Assembly: GCF_014200495.1 (NCBI RefSeq)
Contig: NZ_JACHBY010000001.1
Coordinates: 62,001-126,000 of the forward strand
Origin: Mucilaginibacter geliditolerans
Lineage (GTDB): Bacteria; Bacteroidota; Bacteroidia; Sphingobacteriales; Sphingobacteriaceae
Length of the DNA: 64,000 nt
Direction of reading: 5' to 3'
The position numbers and the translations under genes are program-made. Shown here piece after piece: positions 17,416 to 24,266 of the stretch. Positions within the stretch are counted from its first letter, which is position 1, and every line of letters starts with the position of its first letter. Under the pieces are notes generated by a model. The model had not been told where the DNA came from, ran no database searches, and was given only the letters and a program-made list of their open reading frames with translations.

Positions 17416-17758
17416 AAGCAACTCATTACGCTATAGGCTCACACGTACTGATGTTGATAACTTAGCCAGGGAAGGATACCTGGAAGAGCAAGTGAGTTTT
17501 GCAGGAGAGCCTCTCGTTTATGCATTGCAATTAACTGAAGGTAAAGAGCTTACATCCAGTTATATCGACAATAAGATCACTATGTGCATGTCACGCAAAA
17601 TGATCAGCGAGTTGATAAATACCGACCGCGTTGGTTTCGAAAACAAGTATGGGGTGCTGGAGTTACTGGTAGAAAAAGATTTTGTGTGTTTAGATGAAGT
17701 TGACGAAGACCAAAGCGATAATTATCCAAATCCGCTCGCCCAAAAAAAGAAAGGATAA
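17399..17758 (+). CDS. DUF7009-like small protein linked to fdhD
   Basis: 119 aa cytoplasmic protein. The N-terminal MKLRIKSNSLRYRLTRTDVDNL and the acidic C-terminus DEDQSDNYPNP match a family of unknown function (I believe DUF7009) found in Bacteroidota. Its start overlaps the end of fdhD by 17 bp, and it ends 4 bp before the oxidoreductase ATG. Co-translation suggests a role in maturation or assembly of the molybdoenzyme, but no motif proves this. Two cysteines (CMSRK and FVCLD) are not arranged as a metal site. Confidence 0.72.
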   Translation: MKLRIKSNSLRYRLTRTDVDNLAREGYLEEQVSFAGEPLVYALQLTEGKELTSSYIDNKITMCMSRKMISELINTDRVGFENKYGVLELLVEKDFVCLDEVDEDQSDNYPNPLAQKKKG

Positions 17759-17762
17759 TACC

Positions 17763-20081
17763 ATGAGCAAGAAAATAGAACAACCCGATGCTGAAAATCC
17801 CGAAGAGTTGTTGGATTTGAAAGTAACCGAACCTAAAAAATGGGCGGCTGGTATCCCAGCTGTTACAGCTGCACTGACTGATGTTTTGCAGGAAGCAGGC
17901 TTGGTGCGTGGTATGGAAGGCCTGTTCCACATGAATAAAAAAGGTGGGTTTGATTGTTCCAGTTGTGCCTGGCCTGATCCGGATGATGACCGCTCACCAA
18001 TTGCGGAATATTGTGAGAACGGTGCTAAAGCATTAGCCGAAGAAGCTACTACAAAAAAGTTGACAGGCGAGTTTTTCGCACAAAATTCAGTAGCTGATCT
18101 GGCCAAACTTAATGATTACGAAATAGGTAAAAAGGGCAGGATTGCAGAACCTGTATACTTGCCAAAAGGCGGCACACATTATGAACCTATTAGCTGGGAT
18201 GATGCTTTTAAAAAGATTGCTTATCATTTAAATAAGCTCTCATCGCCAAATGAGGCCGCTTTTTATACCTCGGGCCGTACCAGTAACGAAGCTTCGTTTA
18301 CTTATCAGTTATTTATAAGAGAATATGGTACCAATAATCTGCCTGATTGTTCGAATATGTGTCATGAATCTTCGGGCTCAGCACTTACACCAACCATCGG
18401 TATAGGCAAGGGCACGGTAACACTGAATGATTTTTATGATACCGATGTGATCATTATTATCGGGCAGAATCCGGGTACAAATCACCCACGCATGCTTACA
18501 GCCTTGCAAAAGGCAAAAGATAACGGCGCAAAGATCATCGCCGTAAATCCACTGCATGAGGCGGGATTAATGGGCTTTAAAAACCCGCAGAATGTTAAGG
18601 GAATACTGGGCATCAAAACTCAATTGGCCGATCTTTTTTTGCAGGTAAAAATAAACGGTGATATGGCCCTGTTAAAGGCGATAGAAAAATTGCTGTATGA
18701 GGCTGAACTTAAAGAACCTGGTAAGGTATTCGACCAAGATTTTATAAGGGATAATACATTGGGTTATACGCAGTTTTTGCATAGCCTGGAACAACATAAA
18801 GTGGATGAGCTTTCCGAAAAATGCGGTGTACCGCTATCGCAGATACAGGAGGCCGCTGAAATGCTGAAGTATAAGAGCCGCATTATTATTTGCTGGGCAA
18901 TGGGTGTTACACAGCATAAAAACGGGGTTGATACCATTAAGGAGATCGTTAATTTAACCATACTTAAAGGGGCCATCGGCAAGCCGGGAGCAGGGTTATG
19001 CCCGGTGCGCGGGCATAGCAATGTACAGGGCAACCGTACCATGCTGATATTTGATAAACCGACTGAAAAACAACTGGATAAGCTAAAAGAGGTTTATGGT
19101 TTTGAACCGCCACGTGAGCATGGACTGGATGTTGTAGAATCCATCAAAGCGATGCACGAGGGTAAGTTAAAAGTGTTTTTCTCGATGGGCGGCAATTTTC
19201 TTTCGGCCACGCCGGATACGAATTATACAGCTGACGGTCTGCGCAAAATGAAACTTACGGTAAGCGTTTCAACTAAGCTTAACAGAAACCATTTGGTGCA
19301 TGGTGAGGAATCGATCATATTACCGACACTCGCCCGCAGCGATAAGGATATGATAAATGGAGAAGCGCAATTGATAAGCTGTGAAAATTCAATGGGTGTT
19401 GTACAAATGTCGAAAGGGATATTGGAGCCGGTTTCCAAAGATTTACTGAGCGAAAATCAGATCGTATGCAGGCTGGCGAAAGCTACTTTGGGTGACAATA
19501 CGGTTGTAGACTGGGATAGGTTTGCTAATAGTTATGATGCTGTGCGCGATGATATAGAAAAGGTGATCCCCGGGCTTGAAGATTACAATAAACGGGTGCG
19601 GGAGCCTGGGGGATTTTATTTACCAAATGCGCCACGTGAAGGGAAATTCACCGGCGAAAATATGGGTGGTAAAATACCTTTTACGGTAACCAAACTTACC
19701 GAACACAAACTGGCTGACGATGAATTTATAATGATGACCATCCGCAGTCACGACCAATTTAATACTACCATTTATGGTTTAGAGGACCGTTACCGGGGCA
19801 TTCATAATGAGCGCCGGGTGATATTCATGAATGAAAAAGATATACAAAAGGCCGGCCTTAAAGCCGGAGATAAGGTTGATTTATTCAATTATCATGGCGG
19901 TAAGGAGCGTGTTGCACGTTTATTTGTTATCGTAGCTTATAACATCCCGGAAGGCAATACTGCAACCTATTATCCCGAAACAAATGTGCTGGTGCCTATT
20001 GATACCGTGGCAAAGACGAGTAATACGCCTACATCTAAAATGGTGGTTATTAAGATTAAGAAGCATAAGAACCAGGATTAA
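17763..20081 (+). CDS. FdhF/YdeP-family molybdopterin oxidoreductase
   Basis: 772 aa from the ATG at 17763; an upstream in-frame ATG at 17694 lies inside the preceding gene. It belongs to the bis-MGD family (formate dehydrogenase H, YdeP). N-terminal FDCSSCAWPDPDD holds only two cysteines (Cys64, Cys67), as in YdeP, instead of the four of a true [4Fe-4S] FDH, so a cluster is doubtful. NMCHESSG puts Cys199 where FDH has the Mo-ligating Cys/Sec. GQNPGTNHPRML and PVRGHSNVQGN are cofactor contacts. E. coli YdeP is linked to acid resistance; the substrate is not established. No signal peptide, so cytoplasmic. The last codons (NQD-stop) lie within an intergenic repeat. Confidence 0.9.
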   Translation: MSKKIEQPDAENPEELLDLKVTEPKKWAAGIPAVTAALTDVLQEAGLVRGMEGLFHMNKKGGFDCSSCAWPDPDDDRSPIAEYCENGAKALAEEATTKKLTGEFFAQNSVADLAKLNDYEIGKKGRIAEPVYLPKGGTHYEPISWDDAFKKIAYHLNKLSSPNEAAFYTSGRTSNEASFTYQLFIREYGTNNLPDCSNMCHESSGSALTPTIGIGKGTVTLNDFYDTDVIIIIGQNPGTNHPRMLTALQKAKDNGAKIIAVNPLHEAGLMGFKNPQNVKGILGIKTQLADLFLQVKINGDMALLKAIEKLLYEAELKEPGKVFDQDFIRDNTLGYTQFLHSLEQHKVDELSEKCGVPLSQIQEAAEMLKYKSRIIICWAMGVTQHKNGVDTIKEIVNLTILKGAIGKPGAGLCPVRGHSNVQGNRTMLIFDKPTEKQLDKLKEVYGFEPPREHGLDVVESIKAMHEGKLKVFFSMGGNFLSATPDTNYTADGLRKMKLTVSVSTKLNRNHLVHGEESIILPTLARSDKDMINGEAQLISCENSMGVVQMSKGILEPVSKDLLSENQIVCRLAKATLGDNTVVDWDRFANSYDAVRDDIEKVIPGLEDYNKRVREPGGFYLPNAPREGKFTGENMGGKIPFTVTKLTEHKLADDEFIMMTIRSHDQFNTTIYGLEDRYRGIHNERRVIFMNEKDIQKAGLKAGDKVDLFNYHGGKERVARLFVIVAYNIPEGNTATYYPETNVLVPIDTVAKTSNTPTSKMVVIKIKKHKNQD

Positions 20082-20103
20082 ACGGATTTTATAGATTTTC
20101 AGG
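20069..20103. repeat. Composite-repeat arm 'GAACCAGGATT' (right)
   Basis: 35 bp, inverted counterpart of 15598-15632 (30 of 35 positions agree after reverse complementing). It supplies the stop codon and final three codons of the oxidoreductase gene. Confidence 0.8.
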
Positions 20104-20188
20104 ATGTTATTGCGTTAAGGATTGAAACGGATACCGGCCCAGCGGATGTGTGTTTGCTAAAATTAAGGAGCATAAACCCCAATTGCGT

Positions 20189-20272
20189 GTCATTGCTAGG
20201 AGGAACGACGAAGCAACCTCGTCGCGTTCAATATGCATGCGACGAGGTTGCCGCGCTATCGCTCGCAATGAC
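20189..20272. repeat. REP-like palindrome, GTCATTGC family (copy B, inverted)
   Basis: Hairpin GTCATTGCTAGG ... GCAACCTCGTCGC / GCGACGAGGTTGC ... CGCAATGAC. Its reverse complement is nearly identical to copy A (15498-15580), apart from the loop. It forms the right boundary of the moaE-fdhF block together with 20069-20103. Confidence 0.9.
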
Positions 20273-20359
20273 ATGATAAATAAATTTGTATCCAATTGTA
20301 AACCTACTATCATATAAACTATCATTTCCATAGGATTAATAGTAAATGTAAAAAATTAC

Positions 20360-20367
20360 TACATTTG
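20360..20367 (+). promoter_or_regulatory. Candidate -7 promoter box (TACATTTG)
   Basis: Exact TAnnTTTG match 51 bp before the peroxiredoxin ATG, leaving a 5' leader of about 45 nt. Confidence 0.5.
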
Positions 20368-20418
20368 CTTAAGCATTTTAAGCTTGCATAAAATTTAATA
20401 CCATAAATATAATATATC

Positions 20419-21054
20419 ATGAGTTTACGATTGGGTGATGATGCACCAAACTTTAAAGCACAGACTTCACTAGGTGAAATCGATTTTTATGAATTTTTAG
20501 GCGATAGCTGGGGCGTATTATTTTCGCATCCTGCGGATTATACACCGGTTTGTACTACCGAATTAGGCAGAACAGCTTCATTAAAAGATGAGTTTGAGAA
20601 ACGCAACGTTAAAGTGGTAGCATTGAGCGTTGATTCTGTTGAATCGCACAAGTTATGGATCAATGATATTAACGAAACACAGAATGTTGAAGTTAACTTT
20701 CCTATCATAGCTGATGAGAACAGGGAAATAGCCGAAGCTTATGACATGATCCATCCGAATGCTTCATTAACAGCTACGGTTAGATCATTGTTTATTATCA
20801 GCCCGGATAAAAAAATAAAACTGATCATTACTTACCCTGCTTCAACAGGCAGAAATTTCCAGGAAATTTTAAGGGTGATTGATTCTTTACAATTGACCGC
20901 CAACCACAGCGTTGCCACACCGGCCGATTGGAAAGACGGAGAGCGTGTAGTAGTATTGCCATCTATTAAAACAGAAGATATCCCGGCTAAATTCCCTAAA
21001 GGATTTGAACTGGTAAAACCTTATTTAAGGTTAACACCACAGCCGAATAAATAA
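20419..21054 (+). CDS. 1-Cys peroxiredoxin (Prx6-like)
   Basis: 211 aa. It reduces hydrogen peroxide and organic hydroperoxides in the cytoplasm. The active site HPADYTPVCTTELG contains Thr42 and peroxidatic Cys45, with Arg122 in TVRSLFI completing the triad. Cys45 is the only cysteine in the protein, so it must be resolved by an external thiol. The C-terminal domain with WKDGERVVVLPS and KPYLRLTPQP is that of the Prx6 subfamily, and the length fits. It stands alone with its own promoter. A palindromic repeat follows immediately and may act as terminator. Confidence 0.94.
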   Translation: MSLRLGDDAPNFKAQTSLGEIDFYEFLGDSWGVLFSHPADYTPVCTTELGRTASLKDEFEKRNVKVVALSVDSVESHKLWINDINETQNVEVNFPIIADENREIAEAYDMIHPNASLTATVRSLFIISPDKKIKLIITYPASTGRNFQEILRVIDSLQLTANHSVATPADWKDGERVVVLPSIKTEDIPAKFPKGFELVKPYLRLTPQPNK

Positions 21055-21063
21055 AGTACTTTT

Positions 21064-21147
21064 GCGTCATTGCGAGGAACGAAGCAATCCCAAACTATAC
21101 AGAGCCGCTCTGCTAATCGGGGATTGCTTCGTTCCTAGCAATGACGC
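21064..21147. repeat. REP-like palindrome, GCGTCATTGCGAGGAAC family (copy C)
   Basis: Long hairpin: arms 21064-21090 and 21121-21147 pair over about 27 bp with one mismatch, loop of 30 nt. It is a variant of the copy A/B family with the AACGAAGCAATCC inner arm. It lies between the peroxiredoxin and DUF4395 genes. Confidence 0.9.
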
Positions 21148-21162
21148 TTTGATTAAGAAAAT

Positions 21163-21594
21163 ATGGATTGCCCCGTCGATTTTGTCAGCATCAATGAAAA
21201 CAAGGCTCGTTTAACGGCTTTTTTTGTTTTGGTGTTGTCTGTTGTTTATTTGATAACAGGCTTTTGGCTGATTATCGCTTTTTTGCTCCTTGATTTTACA
21301 TTGAGATCATTTAACTTGGGTAAATATAGCGTGCTTGGCTTTTTGAGTGATGCAATTATCAAACAACTCAAAATTAAAAATAAGCCTGCTGATCGCGCAC
21401 CTAAAAGATTTGCCGCCATGGTAGGAGTAGTGTTTACCTTGGCTATTCTTATTGCTATATTTTTCACTCAAACAATTGTTGCGGTTTCCCTTGCAACAGT
21501 ATTATCTTTCTTCGCTTTACTGGAAGCTTTCTTCGCATTTTGTGCGGGGTGCCATGTGTATTCCATAGGGAAAACAATCGCCAATAAATTTTAA
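21163..21594 (+). CDS. DUF4395 membrane protein
   Basis: 143 aa. DUF4395 is seen in MDCPVDFVSINENKARLTA at the N-terminus and FCAGCHVYSIGK near the C-terminus. Four hydrophobic segments (about 18-38 paired with 42-52, 85-105, 107-128). The conserved cysteines (Cys3 and the CAGC pair) suggest a redox role; members are often found beside thioredoxin, rhodanese or thiol genes. The function is not established. Here it follows a peroxiredoxin and precedes a Cys-leader/redoxin unit, which keeps the thiol theme. Confidence 0.78.
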   Translation: MDCPVDFVSINENKARLTAFFVLVLSVVYLITGFWLIIAFLLLDFTLRSFNLGKYSVLGFLSDAIIKQLKIKNKPADRAPKRFAAMVGVVFTLAILIAIFFTQTIVAVSLATVLSFFALLEAFFAFCAGCHVYSIGKTIANKF

Positions 21595-21632
21595 TTAACT
21601 GAAAATTAATGTATTATTAAAAATATTCAATT

Positions 21633-21669
21633 ATATACTACTAATTAGATAGACTTTATAGTATATTTG
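21633..21669 (+). promoter_or_regulatory. Promoter with overlapping operator-like dyad
   Basis: TATATTTG at 21662-21669 is an exact -7 box. ATATACTA (21633-21640) and TAGTATAT (21659-21666) form an 8-bp inverted repeat overlapping it, a good position for a repressor or activator. Predicted transcription start is about 21676, just 16 nt before the first small ORF. Confidence 0.5.
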
Positions 21670-21691
21670 TCTTATTAATACTTCAATATCA

Positions 21692-21793
21692 ATGCAACAA
21701 CGTAATTCAATCACAAGCACTCGCCAATTTTTAAAGTCAGCCGACTTAAAAAATATGATGATGCCTATATGTTGTTGCTGTTATAGCTTATAA
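21692..21793 (+). CDS. Putative leader peptide with MMM and CCCC runs (33 aa)
   Basis: 33-codon ORF starting ATG at 21692, about 16 nt after the predicted transcription start. It ends with three Met codons, Pro-Ile, then four consecutive Cys codons (21770-21781) and Tyr-Ser-Leu-stop. Runs of sulfur amino acids next to the stop are the hallmark of amino-acid-sensing leader peptides. The stop codon lies inside a perfect 18-bp palindrome (21782-21799) that ribosomes stalled on the Cys codons would cover or expose. It precedes a redoxin-fold gene without any Cys codon. Coding status is not proven. Confidence 0.55.
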   Translation: MQQRNSITSTRQFLKSADLKNMMMPICCCCYSL

Positions 21794-21799
21794 GCTATA
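21782..21799 (+). promoter_or_regulatory. Perfect palindrome over leader stop codon
   Basis: Uninterrupted 18-bp palindrome (7-bp stem with a TATA loop) that contains the leader peptide's last two sense codons (Ser-Leu) and its stop. Position right after the Cys run suggests a ribosome-dependent structure. Confidence 0.5.
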
Positions 21800-21855
21800 C
21801 CTCCAGAATCTCCATTAATACTTCCTGAACTTTTAACTGATCTTATTATAAAATT

Positions 21856-21924
21856 ATGCGCTATTTATTTACCAACCTGTTAAAATACTACAAAGTAGTA
21901 TATGGCTTATATCGTTGTTGTTAA
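21856..21924 (+). CDS. Putative second leader peptide ending YRCC (22 aa)
   Basis: 22-codon ORF (ATG 21856) rich in Tyr and Leu, ending Tyr-Arg-Cys-Cys-stop. It lies 62 bp after the first small ORF and 66 bp before the redoxin gene. A hairpin (21885-21901) lies inside it and a terminator-like stem (21949-21963) follows. Two adjacent tiny ORFs both ending in Cys codons are hard to explain by chance, but the ORF is short and its coding status is uncertain. Confidence 0.4.
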   Translation: MRYLFTNLLKYYKVVYGLYRCC

Positions 21925-21948
21925 CCGCCTAACCCCCAATTAATTAAT

Positions 21949-21975
21949 ACCGCTGAGCGGTACGCGTTTTAAAAT
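21949..21975 (+). terminator. Possible attenuator hairpin
   Basis: TACCGC/GCGGTA stem with a TGA loop (21949-21963), followed by cgcgttttaaaatttt. It is 28 bp before the redoxin ATG. A short stem and an interrupted T-run make it weaker than a classical terminator. Confidence 0.4.
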
Positions 21976-21990
21976 TTTAATACTATAAGC

Positions 21991-22632
21991 ATGTTAGCAA
22001 CTACCAATAAATATCCATTTTTTGAATTAGCAGAGATCATCCCTGAACTGAATTTTGAATTTAAATCATACAAGCCTTTAAAACCTGTAAAATCAGGAAA
22101 CTATATTCCCGATTTTACTTTGAACAACTTGCATGAGCAATGGCAGCAGTTTTATAACGGTGCCGAAACACATGGCCCGGTATTGTTGAGGCATTTACTG
22201 AATAAACCGCTGGTTATCAGTTTTTATTCGCACCACTGGAAAGAAGCGGGCTTGGATCAGCTAAAGCAGTTAAATGCCTTGCAGCACGAGATAAGAGCCA
22301 ATGGCGGCAATCTGCTGGTCATCAATGATGAAAGAGAAAGCGGCCTGCAAAAACTGGCATGGGAAAACAGTCTGTCGTTAAATTTTTATTTCGACAAGGA
22401 TAATCATATGGCTAAAAAGTTCAGGATATATTCTGAAAGTAATCCTGCCTGGAACAGGTTTTCAGGTATTGACGCGAATATTCCCTTGTTAGCCACATAT
22501 GTGATCGATCCTTCACAACGTGTGGTTTATGATTATATTGATGAAGATTTTATTAAACCTTTTCCATCAAAAGAAATATTGTCAGTAGTTTATGAATCTG
22601 CATTAATTGTTAATAGTAAGAAATCGGCTTAA
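21991..22632 (+). CDS. Cysteine-free redoxin-fold (AhpC/TSA-like) protein
   Basis: 213 aa. The fold is that of AhpC/TSA redoxins: PDFTLNNL (40-47), the strand PLVISFYS (73-80), NGGNLLVINDE, then NFYFDKDNHMAKKFRIY and TYVIDPSQRVVYDYIDE. Where active relatives have WCPxC, this one reads SHHWKEAGLDQL (80-91), and there is no cysteine anywhere in the protein, so it cannot be a thiol peroxidase. A binding, sensing or structural role is more likely. It sits behind a leader with Cys-run ORFs; a product lacking Cys could be translated during cysteine shortage. A strong terminator follows, so it is a single-gene unit. Confidence 0.75.
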   Translation: MLATTNKYPFFELAEIIPELNFEFKSYKPLKPVKSGNYIPDFTLNNLHEQWQQFYNGAETHGPVLLRHLLNKPLVISFYSHHWKEAGLDQLKQLNALQHEIRANGGNLLVINDERESGLQKLAWENSLSLNFYFDKDNHMAKKFRIYSESNPAWNRFSGIDANIPLLATYVIDPSQRVVYDYIDEDFIKPFPSKEILSVVYESALIVNSKKSA

Positions 22633-22656
22633 TATTAGTCCCCCTTCAATATCGTA

Positions 22657-22684
22657 GAGACGCAATACTTTGCGTCTCTTTTTT
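22657..22684 (+). terminator. Rho-independent terminator (GAGACGCAA repeat)
   Basis: 9-bp stem (22657-22665 and 22670-22678), loop TACT, followed by T6. It uses the same palindrome as the repeat at 5244-5265. Confidence 0.85.
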
Positions 22685-22710
22685 GTTTATATACTCCAAA
22701 TCTTTATATT

Positions 22711-22770
22711 AGCGGCAGGAAATGGTGTCTTCCTTTTAAAAACCGCGATTGCTGATGGCGCCTGCAAATT
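22711..22770 (+). ncRNA. Fluoride riboswitch (crcB motif)
   Basis: The key conserved blocks are present in order: GGAAATGGTGTCTTCC (22718-22733), AAAACCGC (22739-22746) and CTGATGGCGCCTGC (22752-22765). GCAGG (22715-22719) pairs with CCTGC (22761-22765), and GGTGTC (22724-22729) can pair with GGCGCC (22757-22762), matching the P1 helix and pseudoknot layout of known crcB RNAs as I recall them. The next gene is a CLC-F type fluoride antiporter starting at 22805, which is a known target of this riboswitch class. Confidence 0.88.
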
Positions 22771-22804
22771 CATCGTAAAGTTATGCTTTAGGATATAAAT
22801 TATT

Positions 22805-24262
22805 ATGCAGGTGAAAAAAAACAACATTATCCTCTCAAATCTATCACAGTATACCGGTGAATTGAAAAACAAGGTCTTCTCTTCTGAACATTTCGGCATT
22901 ATAAAATATACGCTCCGCTGGACGGTATTGATAGCTCCTGTTGCTATAGTAATTGGCAGTATGGTCGCCCTATTTTTGTGGCTGTTAACTACTGCTATCC
23001 ATTTTCGTTTTGCACATACCTGGTTGTTGTTCCTGCTGCCTGCGGCAGGTGTACTTATTCATTTCATTTATAAATGGGCCGGTAAATCTGCTGAAAAAGG
23101 TAATAACCTGATCATTGACGAGATACACCAACCCGGAGCAGGCGTACCTGCGCGAATGGGACCGATCATTCTTATAACCACTGTTATTACGCACTTATTT
23201 GGTGGTTCAGCAGGGCGGGAGGGTACAGCTGTGCAGATAGGTGGCAGTATTGCGGCCTTATTTGGCAAATGGTTTAAACTTACTGATGGCGATATGCGCA
23301 TGATACTTACCGCGGGTGTTGCGGCAGGCTTTGGTGCCGTATTTGGTACGCCGTTAACCGGAGCTGTGTTTGCTATTGAGGTACTTACTATCGGCAGGTT
23401 AAAATATGATGCTTTGTTACCCGCGCTTATCGCAAGCATCATCGGTGATATTACAGTTGCGGCCTGGGGGATTCATCATACGGCTTATCATATTGATATT
23501 ATAGCTAAAACGCCCTATTTTTTATCCGATTATTTGCCTGTTGACCTGTTGCTATTTGTTAAAGTTATTATCGCTTCCGCCGCGTTTGGCTTGGCCAGTT
23601 ATCTTTTTGCTTTGATGGTACACGAGATAAAGGCGGTATTTTTAAAGATCTTCAGTATAAAATGGCTGATTCCTGTGTTTGGCGGACTGATCATCATAGC
23701 GCTTACTTATGCTATAGGCAAACCTGATTATTTAAGTTTAGGTGTGGATGCGCAATATCCCGGGGCGGTCACCATCCCATCGGCATTTCATGCTGGTGGA
23801 TCCGATACTTGGAGCTGGTTGTGGAAAACCATATATACAACCTTGACACTCGGAACCGGGTTTAAAGGAGGGGAGGTAACGCCCTTGTTTTATATTGGCG
23901 CTACATTGGGCAATACCTTATCAGGCTTATTAAACGCACCCGTGAGTTTGTTTGCGGCATTGGGCTTTATAGCAGTATTTGCCGGTGCAACCAACACACC
24001 ATTAGCCTGTACATTTATGGGGATAGAGCTTTTTGGCGGCGAGCATGCCTTACTATTCGCGATTGCATGTTTTACTGCTTACTTCTTCAGTGGTAATTCA
24101 GGCATCTATACATCGCAGCATATTGCGGTGCCCAAAATATTTGGCGGCTATTTCTCGGATGAGAAGTCGTTATCAGAAGCTAATAAACGGCGCGGATACT
24201 TATACAGCAAGTTATATAAATATAGTCGCGATAGCAAAAAGGATGTGCCAAAAGGTGAATAG
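22805..24262 (+). CDS. CLC-F type fluoride/proton antiporter
   Basis: 485 aa membrane protein of the CLC family, with about ten hydrophobic helices spread over residues 38-445. CLC-F proteins export fluoride in exchange for protons. The region-1 anion motif reads GNNLI (99-103) where chloride CLCs have GSGIP; GNNLI/GMNLI marks the fluoride clade. The gating-Glu motif is GREGT (137-141, Glu139). GFKGGEVTPLF and GATNTPLACT are further CLC landmarks. Directly upstream is a fluoride riboswitch, which independently supports the substrate. It is a single-gene unit, convergent with the small gene at 24267. The soluble C-terminus has no CBS domains. Confidence 0.92.
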   Translation: MQVKKNNIILSNLSQYTGELKNKVFSSEHFGIIKYTLRWTVLIAPVAIVIGSMVALFLWLLTTAIHFRFAHTWLLFLLPAAGVLIHFIYKWAGKSAEKGNNLIIDEIHQPGAGVPARMGPIILITTVITHLFGGSAGREGTAVQIGGSIAALFGKWFKLTDGDMRMILTAGVAAGFGAVFGTPLTGAVFAIEVLTIGRLKYDALLPALIASIIGDITVAAWGIHHTAYHIDIIAKTPYFLSDYLPVDLLLFVKVIIASAAFGLASYLFALMVHEIKAVFLKIFSIKWLIPVFGGLIIIALTYAIGKPDYLSLGVDAQYPGAVTIPSAFHAGGSDTWSWLWKTIYTTLTLGTGFKGGEVTPLFYIGATLGNTLSGLLNAPVSLFAALGFIAVFAGATNTPLACTFMGIELFGGEHALLFAIACFTAYFFSGNSGIYTSQHIAVPKIFGGYFSDEKSLSEANKRRGYLYSKLYKYSRDSKKDVPKGE

Positions 24263-24266
24263 ACAA

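Larger units (their letters stand above)
20104..20418. other. Intergenic region before the peroxiredoxin gene
   Basis: 315 bp with no supportable gene. It holds the inverted REP copy B (20189-20272) and the peroxiredoxin promoter (20360-20367). A 74-codon frame across it is made largely of repeat sequence and is not a gene. Confidence 0.7.
21595..21990 (+). other. Structured leader region with two Cys-ending small ORFs
   Basis: 396 bp before the redoxin-like gene. It holds an 8-bp dyad over a -7 box, two short ORFs (21692-21793 and 21856-21924) both ending in cysteine codons, an 18-bp perfect palindrome over the first ORF's stop (21782-21799), a 7-bp hairpin (21885-21901) and a terminator-like hairpin (21949-21963). 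The arrangement resembles an attenuation leader. Confidence 0.6.

Noticed and set aside
17690..18106. 138-codon minus-strand frame opposite the start of the oxidoreductase
   Set aside because: Antisense to a well-supported gene, no motifs, no promoter.
15498..20272. Block bounded by inverted repeats as an insertion sequence or transposon
   Set aside because: No transposase or integrase gene inside, and no target-site duplication that I could see; kept only as a recombination or cassette hypothesis.
20107..20331. 74-codon minus-strand frame before the peroxiredoxin gene
   Set aside because: Made of repeat copy B; not a gene.
22687..22899. 70-codon minus-strand frame over the fluoride riboswitch
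   Set aside because: Antisense to a conserved RNA and to the antiporter start; no coding features.
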